IMG/VR virus record: IMGVR_UViG_3300023110_000048
Span: 1 to 49,585 of that record
Source: a virus
Strand: one strand, 5' to 3'
DNA length: 49,585 nt
The position numbers were made by a program, and so were the translations under genes. The notes beneath the pieces were generated by a model. The model searched no databases and was not told the origin of the DNA. It saw nothing but the letters and a program-made list of their open reading frames with translations. Each line of letters starts with the position of its first letter. The stretch's first letter is position 1. Positions 24,391 to 31,586 of this stretch are shown here, one piece after another.

Positions 24391-24576
24391 TTATTTTTTT
24401 CTGATGCTCCAGTAGTTGTCGCCATCAAAGTCTCGGTGTGGAGTGGCAGTATATCCGCCTACGTTCAGTGTCGCCTCCATTGCGTTTCTATCGTATGTAA
24501 AAGTATAGCCGTTGTTGGAGTTAGCAATTCTTTTGATGATCGCTGCCGTTGTGTCGTTTGCTGCTGGAATGCTCAT
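24391..24576 (-). CDS. Hypothetical protein (61 aa)
   Basis: Small alpha/beta protein (AAIIKRIANSNNGYTFTYDR, then GGYTATPHRDFDGDNYWSIR). AGGAG SD and own promoter. Its C-terminal Lys codons lie in the A-tract upstream of the next promoter. Confidence 0.6.
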   Translation of the reverse strand: MSIPAANDTTAAIIKRIANSNNGYTFTYDRNAMEATLNVGGYTATPHRDFDGDNYWSIRKK

Positions 24577-24617
24577 ATCGTCTCCTGTGTTAGTTACTGT
24601 TTCAACGTTATGTATAT

Positions 24618-24645
24618 ATTATAGCACAGGTATGAAATAAGTCAA
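24618..24645 (-). promoter_or_regulatory. Early promoter
   Basis: TTGACT, 16 bases, TATAAT, with AAAAAAAGATAAAAAAAA-type A-tract upstream. Confidence 0.82.
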
Positions 24646-24693
24646 GCCTTTTTTTTATCTTTTTTTATTTTTTTCTATCCTGGCGGGATAGGA

Positions 24694-24731
24694 TCGGAGA
24701 CATCCGATGATCATCGGACATCACCGATGTC
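24694..24731. repeat. CCGATG/CATCGG repeat cluster with perfect palindrome
   Basis: Contains the 16-base palindrome TCCGATGATCATCGGA (24703-24718) followed by GACATC-acc-GATGTC. More copies of the hexamer lie in and around the zinc-finger gene (near 24798, 24833 and 24966). Confidence 0.5.
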
Positions 24732-24734
24732 TGC

Positions 24735-24923
24735 CTATCTGAAGAAAAAGTCGCTCACGGACGGAACACGGTCCGCCATCCTCTTCCAATCAACATCGGA
24801 CTTCACCGATCCTTTGTTCATATTCATTGTGCATCGGCGAGTTCCGATGTGGCTCTTGAGCTTATATTCCGCAACATCCGCTCCGCATAATGGACAAATA
24901 ATTCTGGTACTAATCTTTGACAT
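24735..24923 (-). CDS. Small C2H2/C2HC zinc-finger protein (62 aa)
   Basis: I chose ATG 24923 (AGGAG SD) rather than an upstream frame extension through the promoter. ICPLCGADVAEYKLKSHIG then RRC gives C-x2-C-x12-H-x4-C, a compact zinc finger, probably DNA- or RNA-binding. Flanked by CCGATG repeats, which might be its operators (inference). Confidence 0.7.
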   Translation of the reverse strand: MSKISTRIICPLCGADVAEYKLKSHIGTRRCTMNMNKGSVKSDVDWKRMADRVPSVSDFFFR

Positions 24924-24944
24924 AATATTCTCCTTATTACTTTC

Positions 24945-24973
24945 ATTATAACATAGGAGACAGCCGATGTCAA
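24945..24973 (-). promoter_or_regulatory. Consensus early promoter (zinc-finger gene)
   Basis: TTGACA, 17 bases, TATAAT. A CCGATG word overlaps the spacer/-35 edge. Confidence 0.85.
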
Positions 24974-25022
24974 GAAAAAAACCCACAAAAAAATGCCGCC
25001 CATTGCTGAGCGGCTATTGTTA

Positions 25023-25694
25023 TTACTCGCAGTTGGCTGGCTTCAAGAATTCGGTAGCCTCAGTCTCAATGGTAGTTCCATCAAACATATTAGCAATGAG
25101 TTTGAATGAATGTGCCGAGCAGGAGAAGGAAGCGTATGTCCAGCTATTGCCAGTTGGATAGGTATCGTTGGAGTAGGAGTTGCCTTCTCGTGTTCGCTCA
25201 ATCCTTACTGAGCTAACAGCATCGTTTGTCATCCAAGTAGCTACCAATGTATACTTACCTGGTGTTACTGTAAATGCGAGTGGGTCAATGATGTCGTTGT
25301 ATTCGTTCTCATCCTCATCACCTGCCAGCGGAATGGTTGGCTCTACACAAACACCATTCTCCTCAACCATACCAAAAGCCTCACAACCATCTTCAATAAG
25401 CTCTGGCTCAGTTGGCTCTTCTACTGGTGGATTGATGATGTTGATCTCAAGCTCGTCATCTACACAAGTGTTGTTGGCGGCGTCATATACTAAGCCAAAT
25501 GCCTCACAACCATCTTCAACCAACTCGCCCTCGTCCTCGCCTTCGTCAGTCACAGTTGGCTCAACTGGTGCTGTTGGAGCTGGTGCGTCATATGAATTGT
25601 CATATGCTACTGTGCCTTCATCTGGCGTTACACCACAACCAATTGCTGCTACTGCGATAATTGCTGCTACCATTGCGTTTTTGAACTTTGTCAT
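25023..25694 (-). CDS. Acidic lipoprotein with duplicated Cys motif
   Basis: 223 aa. Lipobox AAIGC at residues ~16-20, then a long Pro/Glu/Asp-rich spacer containing two copies of a [VI]EDGCEAFG[LM]V ... CV unit (each with two Cys, likely one disulfide), and a C-terminal beta-rich domain (FTVTPGKYTLVATW ... SFSCSAHSFKLIAN). The layout suggests a surface- or periplasm-exposed stalked domain. Own promoter. Function unknown; envelope or superinfection effects are possible. Confidence 0.75.
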   Translation of the reverse strand: MTKFKNAMVAAIIAVAAIGCGVTPDEGTVAYDNSYDAPAPTAPVEPTVTDEGEDEGELVEDGCEAFGLVYDAANNTCVDDELEINIINPPVEEPTEPELIEDGCEAFGMVEENGVCVEPTIPLAGDEDENEYNDIIDPLAFTVTPGKYTLVATWMTNDAVSSVRIERTREGNSYSNDTYPTGNSWTYASFSCSAHSFKLIANMFDGTTIETEATEFLKPANCE

Positions 25695-25753
25695 TGTGTG
25701 TCTCTCTTTGGAGTTGCGTATTGTGTAAGCTAATTACTTACTGTATAAAAACT

Positions 25754-25781
25754 ATTATAACACAGATGAGGATAAAGTCAA
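25754..25781 (-). promoter_or_regulatory. Early promoter; -35 contains the stop codon of the 36-aa gene
   Basis: TTGACT, 16 bases, TATAAT. Leader hairpin GTAAG-taattag-CTTAC. The TGA of TTGACT ends the preceding small gene. Confidence 0.82.
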
Positions 25782-25888
25782 CCTTTTTTCTCATCTTTTT
25801 TGGAACTTTTTTTCAGCTCATCTAGCTCCAGTTCCAACGCCCTCAAGTTAGCTGCCATCATTTCGTATGCGTTGTTCATATCTGCCAT
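25778..25888 (-). CDS. 36-aa helical Lys/Glu-rich peptide
   Basis: MADMNNAYEMMAANLRALEL then a charged coiled-coil-like end (LDELKKSSKKDEKKG). Leader with an AAAGAGAG purine run and its own promoter. The Lys-rich tail is encoded by the A-tract of the next promoter, and the stop lies in its -35 box. Confidence 0.55.
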   Translation of the reverse strand: MADMNNAYEMMAANLRALELELDELKKSSKKDEKKG

Positions 25889-25948
25889 TGTCTATCTCTC
25901 TTTGGAGTTGCGTGTTGTGTAAGCTCTTATGTCTTACTGTATAAAACT

Positions 25949-25976
25949 ATTATAACATACTTTTGAATAAAGTCAA
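25949..25976 (-). promoter_or_regulatory. Early promoter
   Basis: TTGACT, 16 bases, TATAAT. Leader hairpin GTAAG-acataagag-CTTAC. Confidence 0.83.
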
Positions 25977-25986
25977 GCCTTTTTTT

Positions 25987-26139
25987 TTAGGAAAAATCAA
26001 CTTTTTTTCCTGCTCGCCTGTTATAGGCTTTCTTGGACTTGTGAGCGCCTTTGCCAGTCATTCCCTTCATTTGGAGGAAGACATAGTTGCGTGGAGCGTC
26101 TGCTGTTACAGTGGTGTTGTTCTTGTTGCGCTTCTTCAT
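25987..26139 (-). CDS. 50-aa strongly basic protein
   Basis: MKKRNKNNTTVTADAPRNYV followed by a Gly/Lys-rich stretch (MTGKGAHKSKKAYNRRAGKK). AGGAG SD and own promoter. Likely a nucleic-acid- or RNA-polymerase-binding early protein, judged only from charge and context. Confidence 0.6.
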   Translation of the reverse strand: MKKRNKNNTTVTADAPRNYVFLQMKGMTGKGAHKSKKAYNRRAGKKVDFS

Positions 26140-26180
26140 ATCATCTCCTGTGTGTGGAATAATTACTTACTATACTTCTA

Positions 26181-26209
26181 ATTATATAGGAGGAGAGCTC
26201 AAATGTCAA
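26181..26209 (-). promoter_or_regulatory. Consensus early promoter (TATATAATTAG class)
   Basis: TTGACA, 17 bases, TATAAT. The -10 context CCTATATAATTAGAAGTATAGTAAG-type recurs before the methyltransferase genes. Confidence 0.85.
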
Positions 26210-26248
26210 GCCTTTTTTTTACCTTTTTCTAATCTTTTTTTTGGGCGT

Positions 26249-26292
26249 GTAATGTAACCGTGTATGTTACAATGTAATCTGTAACCTTACAT
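26249..26292. repeat. TGTAAC/GTTACA word cluster
   Basis: In 44 bases: TAATGTAACC, TATGTTACA, ATGTAATC, TGTAACC, TTACAT. Direct and inverted copies of a TGTAA[C/T] word in the gap after the 58-aa membrane gene. Could be a regulator-binding site; no gene covers it. The rest of 26210-26347 holds only the upstream A-tract of the promoter at 26181. Confidence 0.4.
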
Positions 26293-26347
26293 CGCGACAG
26301 GCTATACTGTAATCAACCTCCTCCTATTCTGAGGATTCTAAGATTTC

Positions 26348-26524
26348 TCATAACAGTATCACTTCCGCTAACAGTACAAGTACCGCTAGTATTCCCACTA
26401 CAGAGACTCCCATCAGTCCCAAAAAGAAAGCTGCGACGATATACAACGAAGTTGTATATCTCGCGGGCTTATATTCCTCACGACTCTGTCGTGGGGAATC
26501 TATGGCTCCTATTATACGGCTCAT
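26348..26524 (-). CDS. 58-aa single-pass membrane protein
   Basis: Basic N-terminus (SPRQSREEYKPARY), then a long hydrophobic segment (~residues 26-58, LYIVAAFFLGLMGVSVVGIL and on). ATGA overlap with the preceding gene, so it is the last cistron of a four-gene operon. Unknown; could be a small inner-membrane effector. Confidence 0.6.
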   Translation of the reverse strand: MSRIIGAIDSPRQSREEYKPARYTTSLYIVAAFFLGLMGVSVVGILAVLVLLAEVILL

Positions 26525-26679
26525 CGTTCTATTACCCTATGCTTACGGAGTATTCTTCCTAGCTCAATATACTCTGCTCTCTGTTCATTAGACTTTTGGT
26601 ATTTGTCTCTAAGCTCATTATATCGTTTGAGGATACATAGTAGTGAGACTGTGGATTGTGTTGAGTTGATATCTATCAT
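26521..26679 (-). CDS. 52-aa coiled-coil-like protein
   Basis: Mostly helical and charged (ILKRYNELRDKYQKSNEQRA). ATGA-coupled on both sides to neighbouring small genes. Not recognised. Confidence 0.55.
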   Translation of the reverse strand: MIDINSTQSTVSLLCILKRYNELRDKYQKSNEQRAEYIELGRILRKHRVIER

Positions 26680-26909
26680 CGTTTTCGTCTCCTTTCTAAT
26701 CCAGCTAGTTCGGATGCTCGTTGTCGTCTTTGTTGTAATAACGCTCGTTGCTCATTACGCTCAGCACATTCCCTTACGAGTTGGCGGATGTCTGAGTTCA
26801 TTCCATATGGTTTGTGTTCTATAGATAAACTGAGCTCGTCACGTCCTGTTGGGAGGGCGGTGCCACTCATGTCAGCTTCTGTAGTAGTATGGATTCTTCT
26901 AATAGCCAT
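26676..26909 (-). CDS. Hypothetical basic protein (77 aa)
   Basis: Long Arg-rich C-terminal helix (CAERNEQRALLQQRRQRASE). Starts 4 bases after the stop of the 54-aa gene and overlaps the next start. Part of the same operon; unknown. Confidence 0.55.
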   Translation of the reverse strand: MAIRRIHTTTEADMSGTALPTGRDELSLSIEHKPYGMNSDIRQLVRECAERNEQRALLQQRRQRASELAGLERRRKR

Positions 26910-26913
26910 AGTA

Positions 26914-27078
26914 TTATCCTTCGTTGTTATGAGATTTTACGTCTTCTAGTAGAGCTGAGATCTTTGCCATGCTCCAGTCATTGAAGGTGAGGAATGCTGT
27001 CTTATATGTATCGTTTGGAAGAATGACGTTGTAGGTTAGCAGTGAACCAACTACCATTCCTAGTGCTAGCTTGAACAT
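26914..27078 (-). CDS. 54-aa protein with N-terminal hydrophobic helix
   Basis: MFKLALGMVVGSLLTYNVIL forms a signal anchor, then a short polar tail (NDWSMAKISALLEDV). First gene of a four-gene operon under the promoter at 27141. Probably inner-membrane anchored. Confidence 0.6.
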   Translation of the reverse strand: MFKLALGMVVGSLLTYNVILPNDTYKTAFLTFNDWSMAKISALLEDVKSHNNEG

Positions 27079-27140
27079 TTGTGTCTCCGTATTTGGAGTT
27101 GTTGGAATATGTAAGCTCTTATGTCTTACTGTATGTATAT

Positions 27141-27168
27141 ATTATAACATCTTTATACGAGATGTCAA
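27141..27168 (-). promoter_or_regulatory. Early promoter of the four-gene small operon
   Basis: TTGACA, 16 bases, TATAAT. Leader hairpin GTAAG-acataagag-CTTAC. Confidence 0.84.
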
Positions 27169-27176
27169 GCACTTTT

Positions 27177-27347
27177 TTATCCTTCTAGAATAAAATTAAG
27201 AGCAGCGACGAGATAAACATAACCAGCTATCGCAATGAGTGGAAGAGCATACACTACCGTTGTGGCAATAACTGTCAGTGGCAGTGGAAGTATAAATGGT
27301 GCTACTACCATCGCTGTTCCTAATACTCTTTTGGCTAAACTTTTCAT
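27177..27347 (-). CDS. 56-aa two-helix membrane protein
   Basis: Basic start (MKSLAKRVLG) then two hydrophobic segments (MVVAPFILPLPLTVIATTVV and LPLIAIAGYVYLVAAL). Own promoter. A holin-like outline but in the early region, so more likely an envelope or host-takeover peptide. Confidence 0.6.
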   Translation of the reverse strand: MKSLAKRVLGTAMVVAPFILPLPLTVIATTVVYALPLIAIAGYVYLVAALNFILEG

Positions 27348-27413
27348 TGTCGGGTCTCCGTTGTTGGAGTTGTTGGAAGTAGTAAGCTAAATTGCTTACT
27401 GTTTATAAATTAT

Positions 27414-27441
27414 ATTATAGCACGGTTGAGGACGAAGTCAA
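27414..27441 (-). promoter_or_regulatory. Early promoter with 7-bp leader hairpin
   Basis: TTGACT, 16 bases, TATAAT. Leader AGTAAGC-aattta-GCTTACT (27381-27400), a perfect 7-bp stem. Confidence 0.84.
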
Positions 27442-27463
27442 GTCTTTTTTTATCTTTTTTTGG

Positions 27464-27478
27464 GGCGTCGCCGCCCCA
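27464..27478. other. GC-rich hairpin after the 111-aa gene
   Basis: GGGGC-gtcgcc-GCCCC between the stop of the 111-aa gene and the next promoter's A-tract. On the minus transcript it is followed by A, not U. It may therefore protect the 3' end rather than terminate. Confidence 0.4.
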
Positions 27479-27487
27479 ATGTTTATA

Positions 27488-27823
27488 TTACCACAAATCA
27501 GTAGCAAGCTCTTCGTCGCTCATAGCAGCCAAATCTTTAGCCATCTGTCGCGCCTCAGCCTCTTCTTCTTGATGCCACCCAAACATCGCAACCATATCAG
27601 CCATTGTCTCTGGATCGCCCCAAAGGCGTGTCTTGGATTTGTTATAGGTAGCTCGTCCGCCAAATAAATTTACCAGTGTTGTTTCTAGATTATCTGAAAC
27701 ATCATCAATACCAATCTCAGTATAAAATTTTCTTGTATCAATACCAGCGCGGATAAACTTGCGGAAGGCTGGAGTCATCTTTACGCCTGTCTCGTTGTGC
27801 TTGCGGATAATATCTAATGTCAT
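27488..27823 (-). CDS. Hypothetical protein (111 aa)
   Basis: Soluble, helical. N-terminal TPAFRKFIRAGIDTRKFYTE, then an acidic Met-rich end (EARQMAKDLAAMSDEELATD). Such MSDEEL endings are common in early phage proteins. Own promoter and GGAG SD. No family assigned. Confidence 0.6.
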   Translation of the reverse strand: MTLDIIRKHNETGVKMTPAFRKFIRAGIDTRKFYTEIGIDDVSDNLETTLVNLFGGRATYNKSKTRLWGDPETMADMVAMFGWHQEEEAEARQMAKDLAAMSDEELATDLW

Positions 27824-27886
27824 TGTCGTTCTCCGTATTTGGAGTTGTTGGAAGTAGTAAGCTCATTGCTTACTGTTTATAATGTT

Positions 27887-27915
27887 ATTATAGCAAGTGC
27901 TTGAGCAAATGTCAA
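27887..27915 (-). promoter_or_regulatory. Consensus early promoter
   Basis: TTGACA, 17 bases, TATAAT. Leader hairpin AGTAAGC-aatga-GCTTACT (27856-27874). Confidence 0.85.
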
Positions 27916-27926
27916 GCACTTTTTTA
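27895..27926 (+). terminator. + strand terminator-like hairpin inside minus promoter
   Basis: AAGTGCTTGA-gcaaatg-TCAAGCACTT plus TTTT. The same ~38-base element recurs unchanged at 31.9 kb. Confidence 0.45.
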
Positions 27927-27932
27927 TCTTTT

Positions 27933-28166
27933 TTACAACCGCATTTCCCGCTCAAAATTCATTGCAAATGCATCTTCCTCACTCATAGCAGCAATCTCAG
28001 CATCAATAGCAGCCATCATTGCTATCCCCTCTGGAGTTGCGTAGTATGCCTCTTTCTCTTTACGATCTCGCTCAAGCAAAGGTTTGAGCAGGGCAAACTT
28101 TTCTGCTGTTGGAATATTTAGGCTTTTGATTCTGTTGCGCTCTTTGCGATTTGCTTCACTAAACAT
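27933..28166 (-). CDS. Hypothetical charged helical protein (77 aa)
   Basis: Highly charged (SEANRKERNRIKSL, LLERDRKEKEAYYA), then MAAIDAEIAAMSEEDAFAMN. Likely all-helical; own promoter and GGAG SD. Unknown. Confidence 0.6.
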   Translation of the reverse strand: MFSEANRKERNRIKSLNIPTAEKFALLKPLLERDRKEKEAYYATPEGIAMMAAIDAEIAAMSEEDAFAMNFEREMRL

Positions 28167-28230
28167 TGTCGTTCTCCGTATTTGGAGTTAGTAAAATGCG
28201 TAAGCTAAATTGCTTACTGTTTATAATGTT

Positions 28231-28259
28231 ATTATAACAAAGCCTTGTCCAAATGTCAA
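28231..28259 (-). promoter_or_regulatory. Consensus early promoter
   Basis: TTGACA, 17 bases, TATAAT. Leader hairpin GTAAGC-aattta-GCTTAC (28200-28217). Confidence 0.85.
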
Positions 28260-28278
28260 GCACTTTTTTTATCTTTTT

Positions 28279-28554
28279 TTATCTTTTTGCGTATGCTGTC
28301 ACTGTTGTGCCATTCACTGTATAATCAACAACTTCCAGCCGCTCCTCAGCCAGCATCCGAACCATACCGTTCAAGTCAGCTAATGCTCGGCTCTCGCTTA
28401 CTCCGTCCATCGTCTCATCAGTGTATTCATCATATACTGTAAGCTCAACAACCACTCCGTTCAGTGTCCACTCATCTTCAATCAGTGTAGCCGTTTCAAT
28501 CATCCAATCCTTGTACATACCGCCGTCTAAGTCTTTGTGTGCTGCTACTGTCAT
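28279..28554 (-). CDS. Hypothetical acidic protein (91 aa)
   Basis: Beta-rich with EDEWTLNGVVVELTVYDEYT and a closing VDYTVNGTTVTAYAKR. Own promoter and GGAG SD. Not recognised. Confidence 0.6.
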   Translation of the reverse strand: MTVAAHKDLDGGMYKDWMIETATLIEDEWTLNGVVVELTVYDEYTDETMDGVSESRALADLNGMVRMLAEERLEVVDYTVNGTTVTAYAKR

Positions 28555-28600
28555 TGTCTGCTCCGTTGCGTGTTGTTGTTATTCCTAACTGTATGTATAT

Positions 28601-28628
28601 ATTATAGCACAACTTTGATAAATGTCAA
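28601..28628 (-). promoter_or_regulatory. Early promoter
   Basis: TTGACA, 16 bases, TATAAT. Leader hairpin GTTA-ggaa-TAAC. Confidence 0.83.
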
Positions 28629-28647
28629 GCCTTTTTTTTTATCTTTT

Positions 28648-28887
28648 TTATTTCTTTTCTGAAATAAATTCTACCACACTTGGGAAGCTCCGAGCCAGCG
28701 CCAGCTCGTCTTCGTCCATCATAGTCTCGAGGTGATCCTGAAAATAATCAGCAAATGTAGCAAACTCAGCTCTGTCGTCCTCGTCTTCCATATCCCAAAT
28801 GTTCCGTGCGTCTGTATAACAGTCGCTCACATACTTCAGTGCCGTTGCTTCGTCTGTTATTTCTGGTAAGTAACCTAGCTCTGCCAT
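28648..28887 (-). CDS. Hypothetical very acidic protein (79 aa)
   Basis: Many Asp/Glu (NIWDMEDEDDRAEFATFADY, MMDEDELALA), DNA-mimic-like overall charge; helical. Own promoter. The high negative charge would fit a DNA-mimic inhibitor, but that is only an inference from composition. Confidence 0.6.
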   Translation of the reverse strand: MAELGYLPEITDEATALKYVSDCYTDARNIWDMEDEDDRAEFATFADYFQDHLETMMDEDELALARSFPSVVEFISEKK

Positions 28888-28931
28888 TTGTCGTCCTGTG
28901 TGTGTTGTTAGTGTTTCAACGTTATGTATAT

Positions 28932-28959
28932 ATTATAGCACAGGTATGGAAAATGTCAA
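28932..28959 (-). promoter_or_regulatory. Early promoter; -35 holds the upstream gene's stop codon
   Basis: TTGACA, 16 bases, TATAAT. The TGA within TTGACA ends the 96-aa gene. Confidence 0.82.
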
Positions 28960-29246
28960 GCCTTTTCTTGAAGAAATTTTGAATTTTTTTCTGGGGAGGT
29001 ATCATTCATAATGTCCAGCGCCGACTCTACCCAATTAGGCTTATCCGCTGACAGCGTAATATCGTCCTCACGAGCTTGAGTGGAGAAGTAGGTCCATACA
29101 CCGTGTATATTTCTAATGAAGCGAACACGACGAATGTCGCCTTTCGCTCGCACTAGGATGTCATCAAACCTGTCTTCACGGTATCCTATGTATTGGGTTT
29201 GGAATACTTTTCTATCGTGGAAGATTTCAAATAGTATAGCTGTCAT
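28956..29246 (-). CDS. Hypothetical protein (96 aa)
   Basis: Small beta-rich protein (VFQTQYIGYREDRFDDILVR, VRFIRNIHGVWTYFS). 11 bases after the nuclease candidate, probably the same transcript. It could be a partner or immunity protein of that candidate, judged only from position. Confidence 0.6.
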   Translation of the reverse strand: MTAILFEIFHDRKVFQTQYIGYREDRFDDILVRAKGDIRRVRFIRNIHGVWTYFSTQAREDDITLSADKPNWVESALDIMNDTSPEKNSKFLQEKA

Positions 29247-29257
29247 TGTGTGTCTCC

Positions 29258-29917
29258 TTAGAATGTAATACCGTTATTCTTTGAGAACCAGTCCTCATTG
29301 ATATAAGCAATCTCATAGTTGTCTTTGTCACGCTCCAAATGTACCTGTACAGTATTACAGTTTGTTGTAATCTTCCTGCCAGTTGTTCTGCGTAGCTCCT
29401 CCTTTTCGTTGAGGATATTGCGTAGCTCATTAGCCACATAAGTTGTATCCACTTTTACAATGAGGACACAAAGCTCTTCGTGGAAGATGCCAAAGTAGTG
29501 ATCCACCCCAGCATAAGCATCAATAGCCTCATGGGTATAAGCTCCGTTATACACACCTTTCGCCGTGTAGAGGGCAAATCGTGTGCCGTTAGGGCGTAGT
29601 TCCTGTCGTAAGTTGCGAGCTTCTTTGTCCCCAATAGCGTTGGACTTGTATTCTGCCATGCGTCCTGTTGAGGGGTCATAAGCATCGCTGCCGTATGCCT
29701 CAGAGTCTTTACCAGCTGAGATCTTTTCGTGTGCTACATGGCCCAGCTTCTCCGCCATAACAGGCTCACGCCACTTGGACTTGTCAGTCACCTTTGGGTA
29801 ACCTTCTTGCTTACCCTTCACATATAAAATATTAGCTACCTGCTCAAAGTCCATAATCTTTGCCAACTCTTCGTTGCTCGCACCTGCTAATAATTCTTTT
29901 AGTTGCTCAGCGTTCAT
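29258..29917 (-). CDS. Candidate PD-(D/E)XK restriction-type nuclease
   Basis: 219 aa. Residues ~65-105 read HEKISAGKDSEAYGSDAYDP then GRMAEYKSNAI: an acidic residue in a turn followed ~9 residues later by E-Y-K fits the D-(x)n-ExK catalytic core of type II restriction enzymes and related nucleases. A further helix/strand region follows (ALYTAKGVYNGAY, YFGIFHEELCVLIVKV). No recognition domain is identified. Own promoter (TTGACT/TACAAT) and AGGAG SD. A structural comparison would be decisive. Confidence 0.5.
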   Translation of the reverse strand: MNAEQLKELLAGASNEELAKIMDFEQVANILYVKGKQEGYPKVTDKSKWREPVMAEKLGHVAHEKISAGKDSEAYGSDAYDPSTGRMAEYKSNAIGDKEARNLRQELRPNGTRFALYTAKGVYNGAYTHEAIDAYAGVDHYFGIFHEELCVLIVKVDTTYVANELRNILNEKEELRRTTGRKITTNCNTVQVHLERDKDNYEIAYINEDWFSKNNGITF

Positions 29918-29961
29918 ATCATCTCCTGTGTGTAAAAGTATTCCTAACTGTCTATAATGTT

Positions 29962-29990
29962 ATTGTATATCCAATCCACAGAAAAGTCAA
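29962..29990 (-). promoter_or_regulatory. Early promoter with TACAAT -10
   Basis: TTGACT, 17 bases, TACAAT; weaker -10 than its neighbours. Drives the nuclease candidate. Confidence 0.7.
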
Positions 29991-29998
29991 GCCTTTTT

Positions 29999-30181
29999 TT
30001 ACTCAGGATGATTAAATCTTTTAGTTGAGTTATCATATTGTAGTTCCATCTTTACTTGGATCCGCTCTGTGCCATCGCCCTCTTTTGGTATATCACCACA
30101 AGCGAGCAGGATGGCACCTATGATATAAAACATTACAATTTTGGCTCCTGTTGTGGGAGCGAGTCTGTTGATGAAGTTCAT
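29999..30181 (-). CDS. Small lipoprotein coupled to outer-membrane protein (60 aa)
   Basis: Signal with lipobox (IIGAILLAC), then GDIPKEGDGTERIQVKMELQ, mostly polar. Its ATG overlaps the stop of the 467-aa protein (TAATG), so translation is coupled and a joint role at the outer membrane is likely. Confidence 0.65.
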   Translation of the reverse strand: MNFINRLAPTTGAKIVMFYIIGAILLACGDIPKEGDGTERIQVKMELQYDNSTKRFNHPE

Positions 30182-31584
30182 TAGTATAAGTATCCTATGA
30201 CAAAGCTACCAGAGCCAAAGTTGGCACTCATCTGAGCGTCATTGTATTTGGCTCGGGAGGTGGTTGAATAGGCGTGTAAGCCTACTGTGACATTGTTTTC
30301 AAAACGATAATCAAATCCAAAATTGACGGTGAGTCCTGAGGTTTGCCAGTTGTAATCCTCACCATCGAGAGCAACGGATGTGTTACCCATAGCAAGCCCT
30401 AGCCCAATATAGATAGTCCACCAGCGCCCCAGCCAACTATCCACAGAGTTTCCAAAGTTGTAGTTAGACCCTAGCACTACGGAACGAGCATCTCCTGAGG
30501 CAGGCATCACTCGCTTATATCTATAGTTATCTTCATACTTCTCAATATTTGCTAGGGTCAGCTGGGCTGAGATATCTACAGAGGGCACAAAGAAGAATCT
30601 ATATACACCTGTAAAGCCACCCCCTGAGAATGTAGCCGTATCATCCTCTTCTCTGTTGGGGTCTGATGATGCTTTTGTTAGGGTAGCCGTATAGGAAGTA
30701 ACACCCGCTGATGCTTTAGCAAACCCTGGGATATCCACAGGTTTGTTAGCTTTCATATGAGGTATAATCTCCTCTAGGCGCTCTACTTCTTCCTTCAACT
30801 CTTGGATCTCAGCTTCACGCTCAGCCTCTATCCGTTCAATAGTCTTCTGAACCCGCTCGTTCTTTCGTTTTGATATGGCAAGCTCCTCGTTGATCTGTTC
30901 AATGCGTTTGTCCTTTTCATCTGCGGATGATGCTAGGTTACGCCGCTCACGCTCTAGCTCATATATAAGCTCTTGGCGAGCTGTCTTTTCTTTCCTCAGA
31001 GCGATAACTTCTTTATCCTTCTCCTCAATCTTTATCTCAGCCTCACGCTCTATTTGGTTTTTGAACTCTAGCCGTTCTCTGTAGCCAAGCTCAAGAGCCT
31101 CACGCAAAATCCTATTATCTTCTTCAAAACGATTGGATACTATATCCCGTTTGTCTATTTTGATTAGGACTGATGTCTTGTATTGACTGTTAGAGAACAG
31201 CCCTGTCTTTTTGTGTGGATATTGTGAGACAATATCTCTCTTTAGGATGCGTGACACGATGCGTGAGTTGGCTCGCTGTTTTGTAGAATCTGAATATTCC
31301 TCATCACCATCATCAAATAATGTAATAGAGGATTTCTCATTATCTATCTGTATCTCTACTTCACCAAATGCGTACAGCGCCTCCGCCGAAGCTCGCTCAA
31401 CAGCCTGTGCTCGTGCTGCGTCTTCATCAGGAATCCATTCAGAAGTTCCATTAGCATAATAAAATCCATCTCTCTCATAGGGTTGTTCGCCTACCCATGG
31501 AGGTGTATCTTCCGCTCGTGCCACGCCTATCGCCATCAAGCCAGATAGGACAATGGCAGCCAAGCCGCCTATTGTCTTGTTCAT
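30181..31584 (-). CDS. Exported coiled-coil protein with C-terminal beta-barrel
   Basis: 467 aa. Signal peptide (~1-24, cleavage after ARA). Residues ~27-150 resemble an LPP20/SHD-type periplasmic domain (YYANGTSEWIPDEDAARAQA ... FGEVEIQI). A long charged coiled coil spans ~155-285 (LERERRNLASSADEKDKRIE and similar). Residues ~300-467 alternate strands (VNFGFDYRFENNVTVGLHAY) and end in FVIGYLY, with the terminal aromatic expected of BAM-inserted outer-membrane proteins. A phage-coded barrel of this kind could alter the host surface. Follows a 79-aa gene by 2 bases and is cotranscribed. Confidence 0.75.
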   Translation of the reverse strand: MNKTIGGLAAIVLSGLMAIGVARAEDTPPWVGEQPYERDGFYYANGTSEWIPDEDAARAQAVERASAEALYAFGEVEIQIDNEKSSITLFDDGDEEYSDSTKQRANSRIVSRILKRDIVSQYPHKKTGLFSNSQYKTSVLIKIDKRDIVSNRFEEDNRILREALELGYRERLEFKNQIEREAEIKIEEKDKEVIALRKEKTARQELIYELERERRNLASSADEKDKRIEQINEELAISKRKNERVQKTIERIEAEREAEIQELKEEVERLEEIIPHMKANKPVDIPGFAKASAGVTSYTATLTKASSDPNREEDDTATFSGGGFTGVYRFFFVPSVDISAQLTLANIEKYEDNYRYKRVMPASGDARSVVLGSNYNFGNSVDSWLGRWWTIYIGLGLAMGNTSVALDGEDYNWQTSGLTVNFGFDYRFENNVTVGLHAYSTTSRAKYNDAQMSANFGSGSFVIGYLY

Positions 31585-31586
31585 AG

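Noticed and set aside
26309-26350. 12-codon ORF (MRNLRILRIGGG) after the 58-aa gene
   Set aside because: Too short and without support beyond an ATG overlap.
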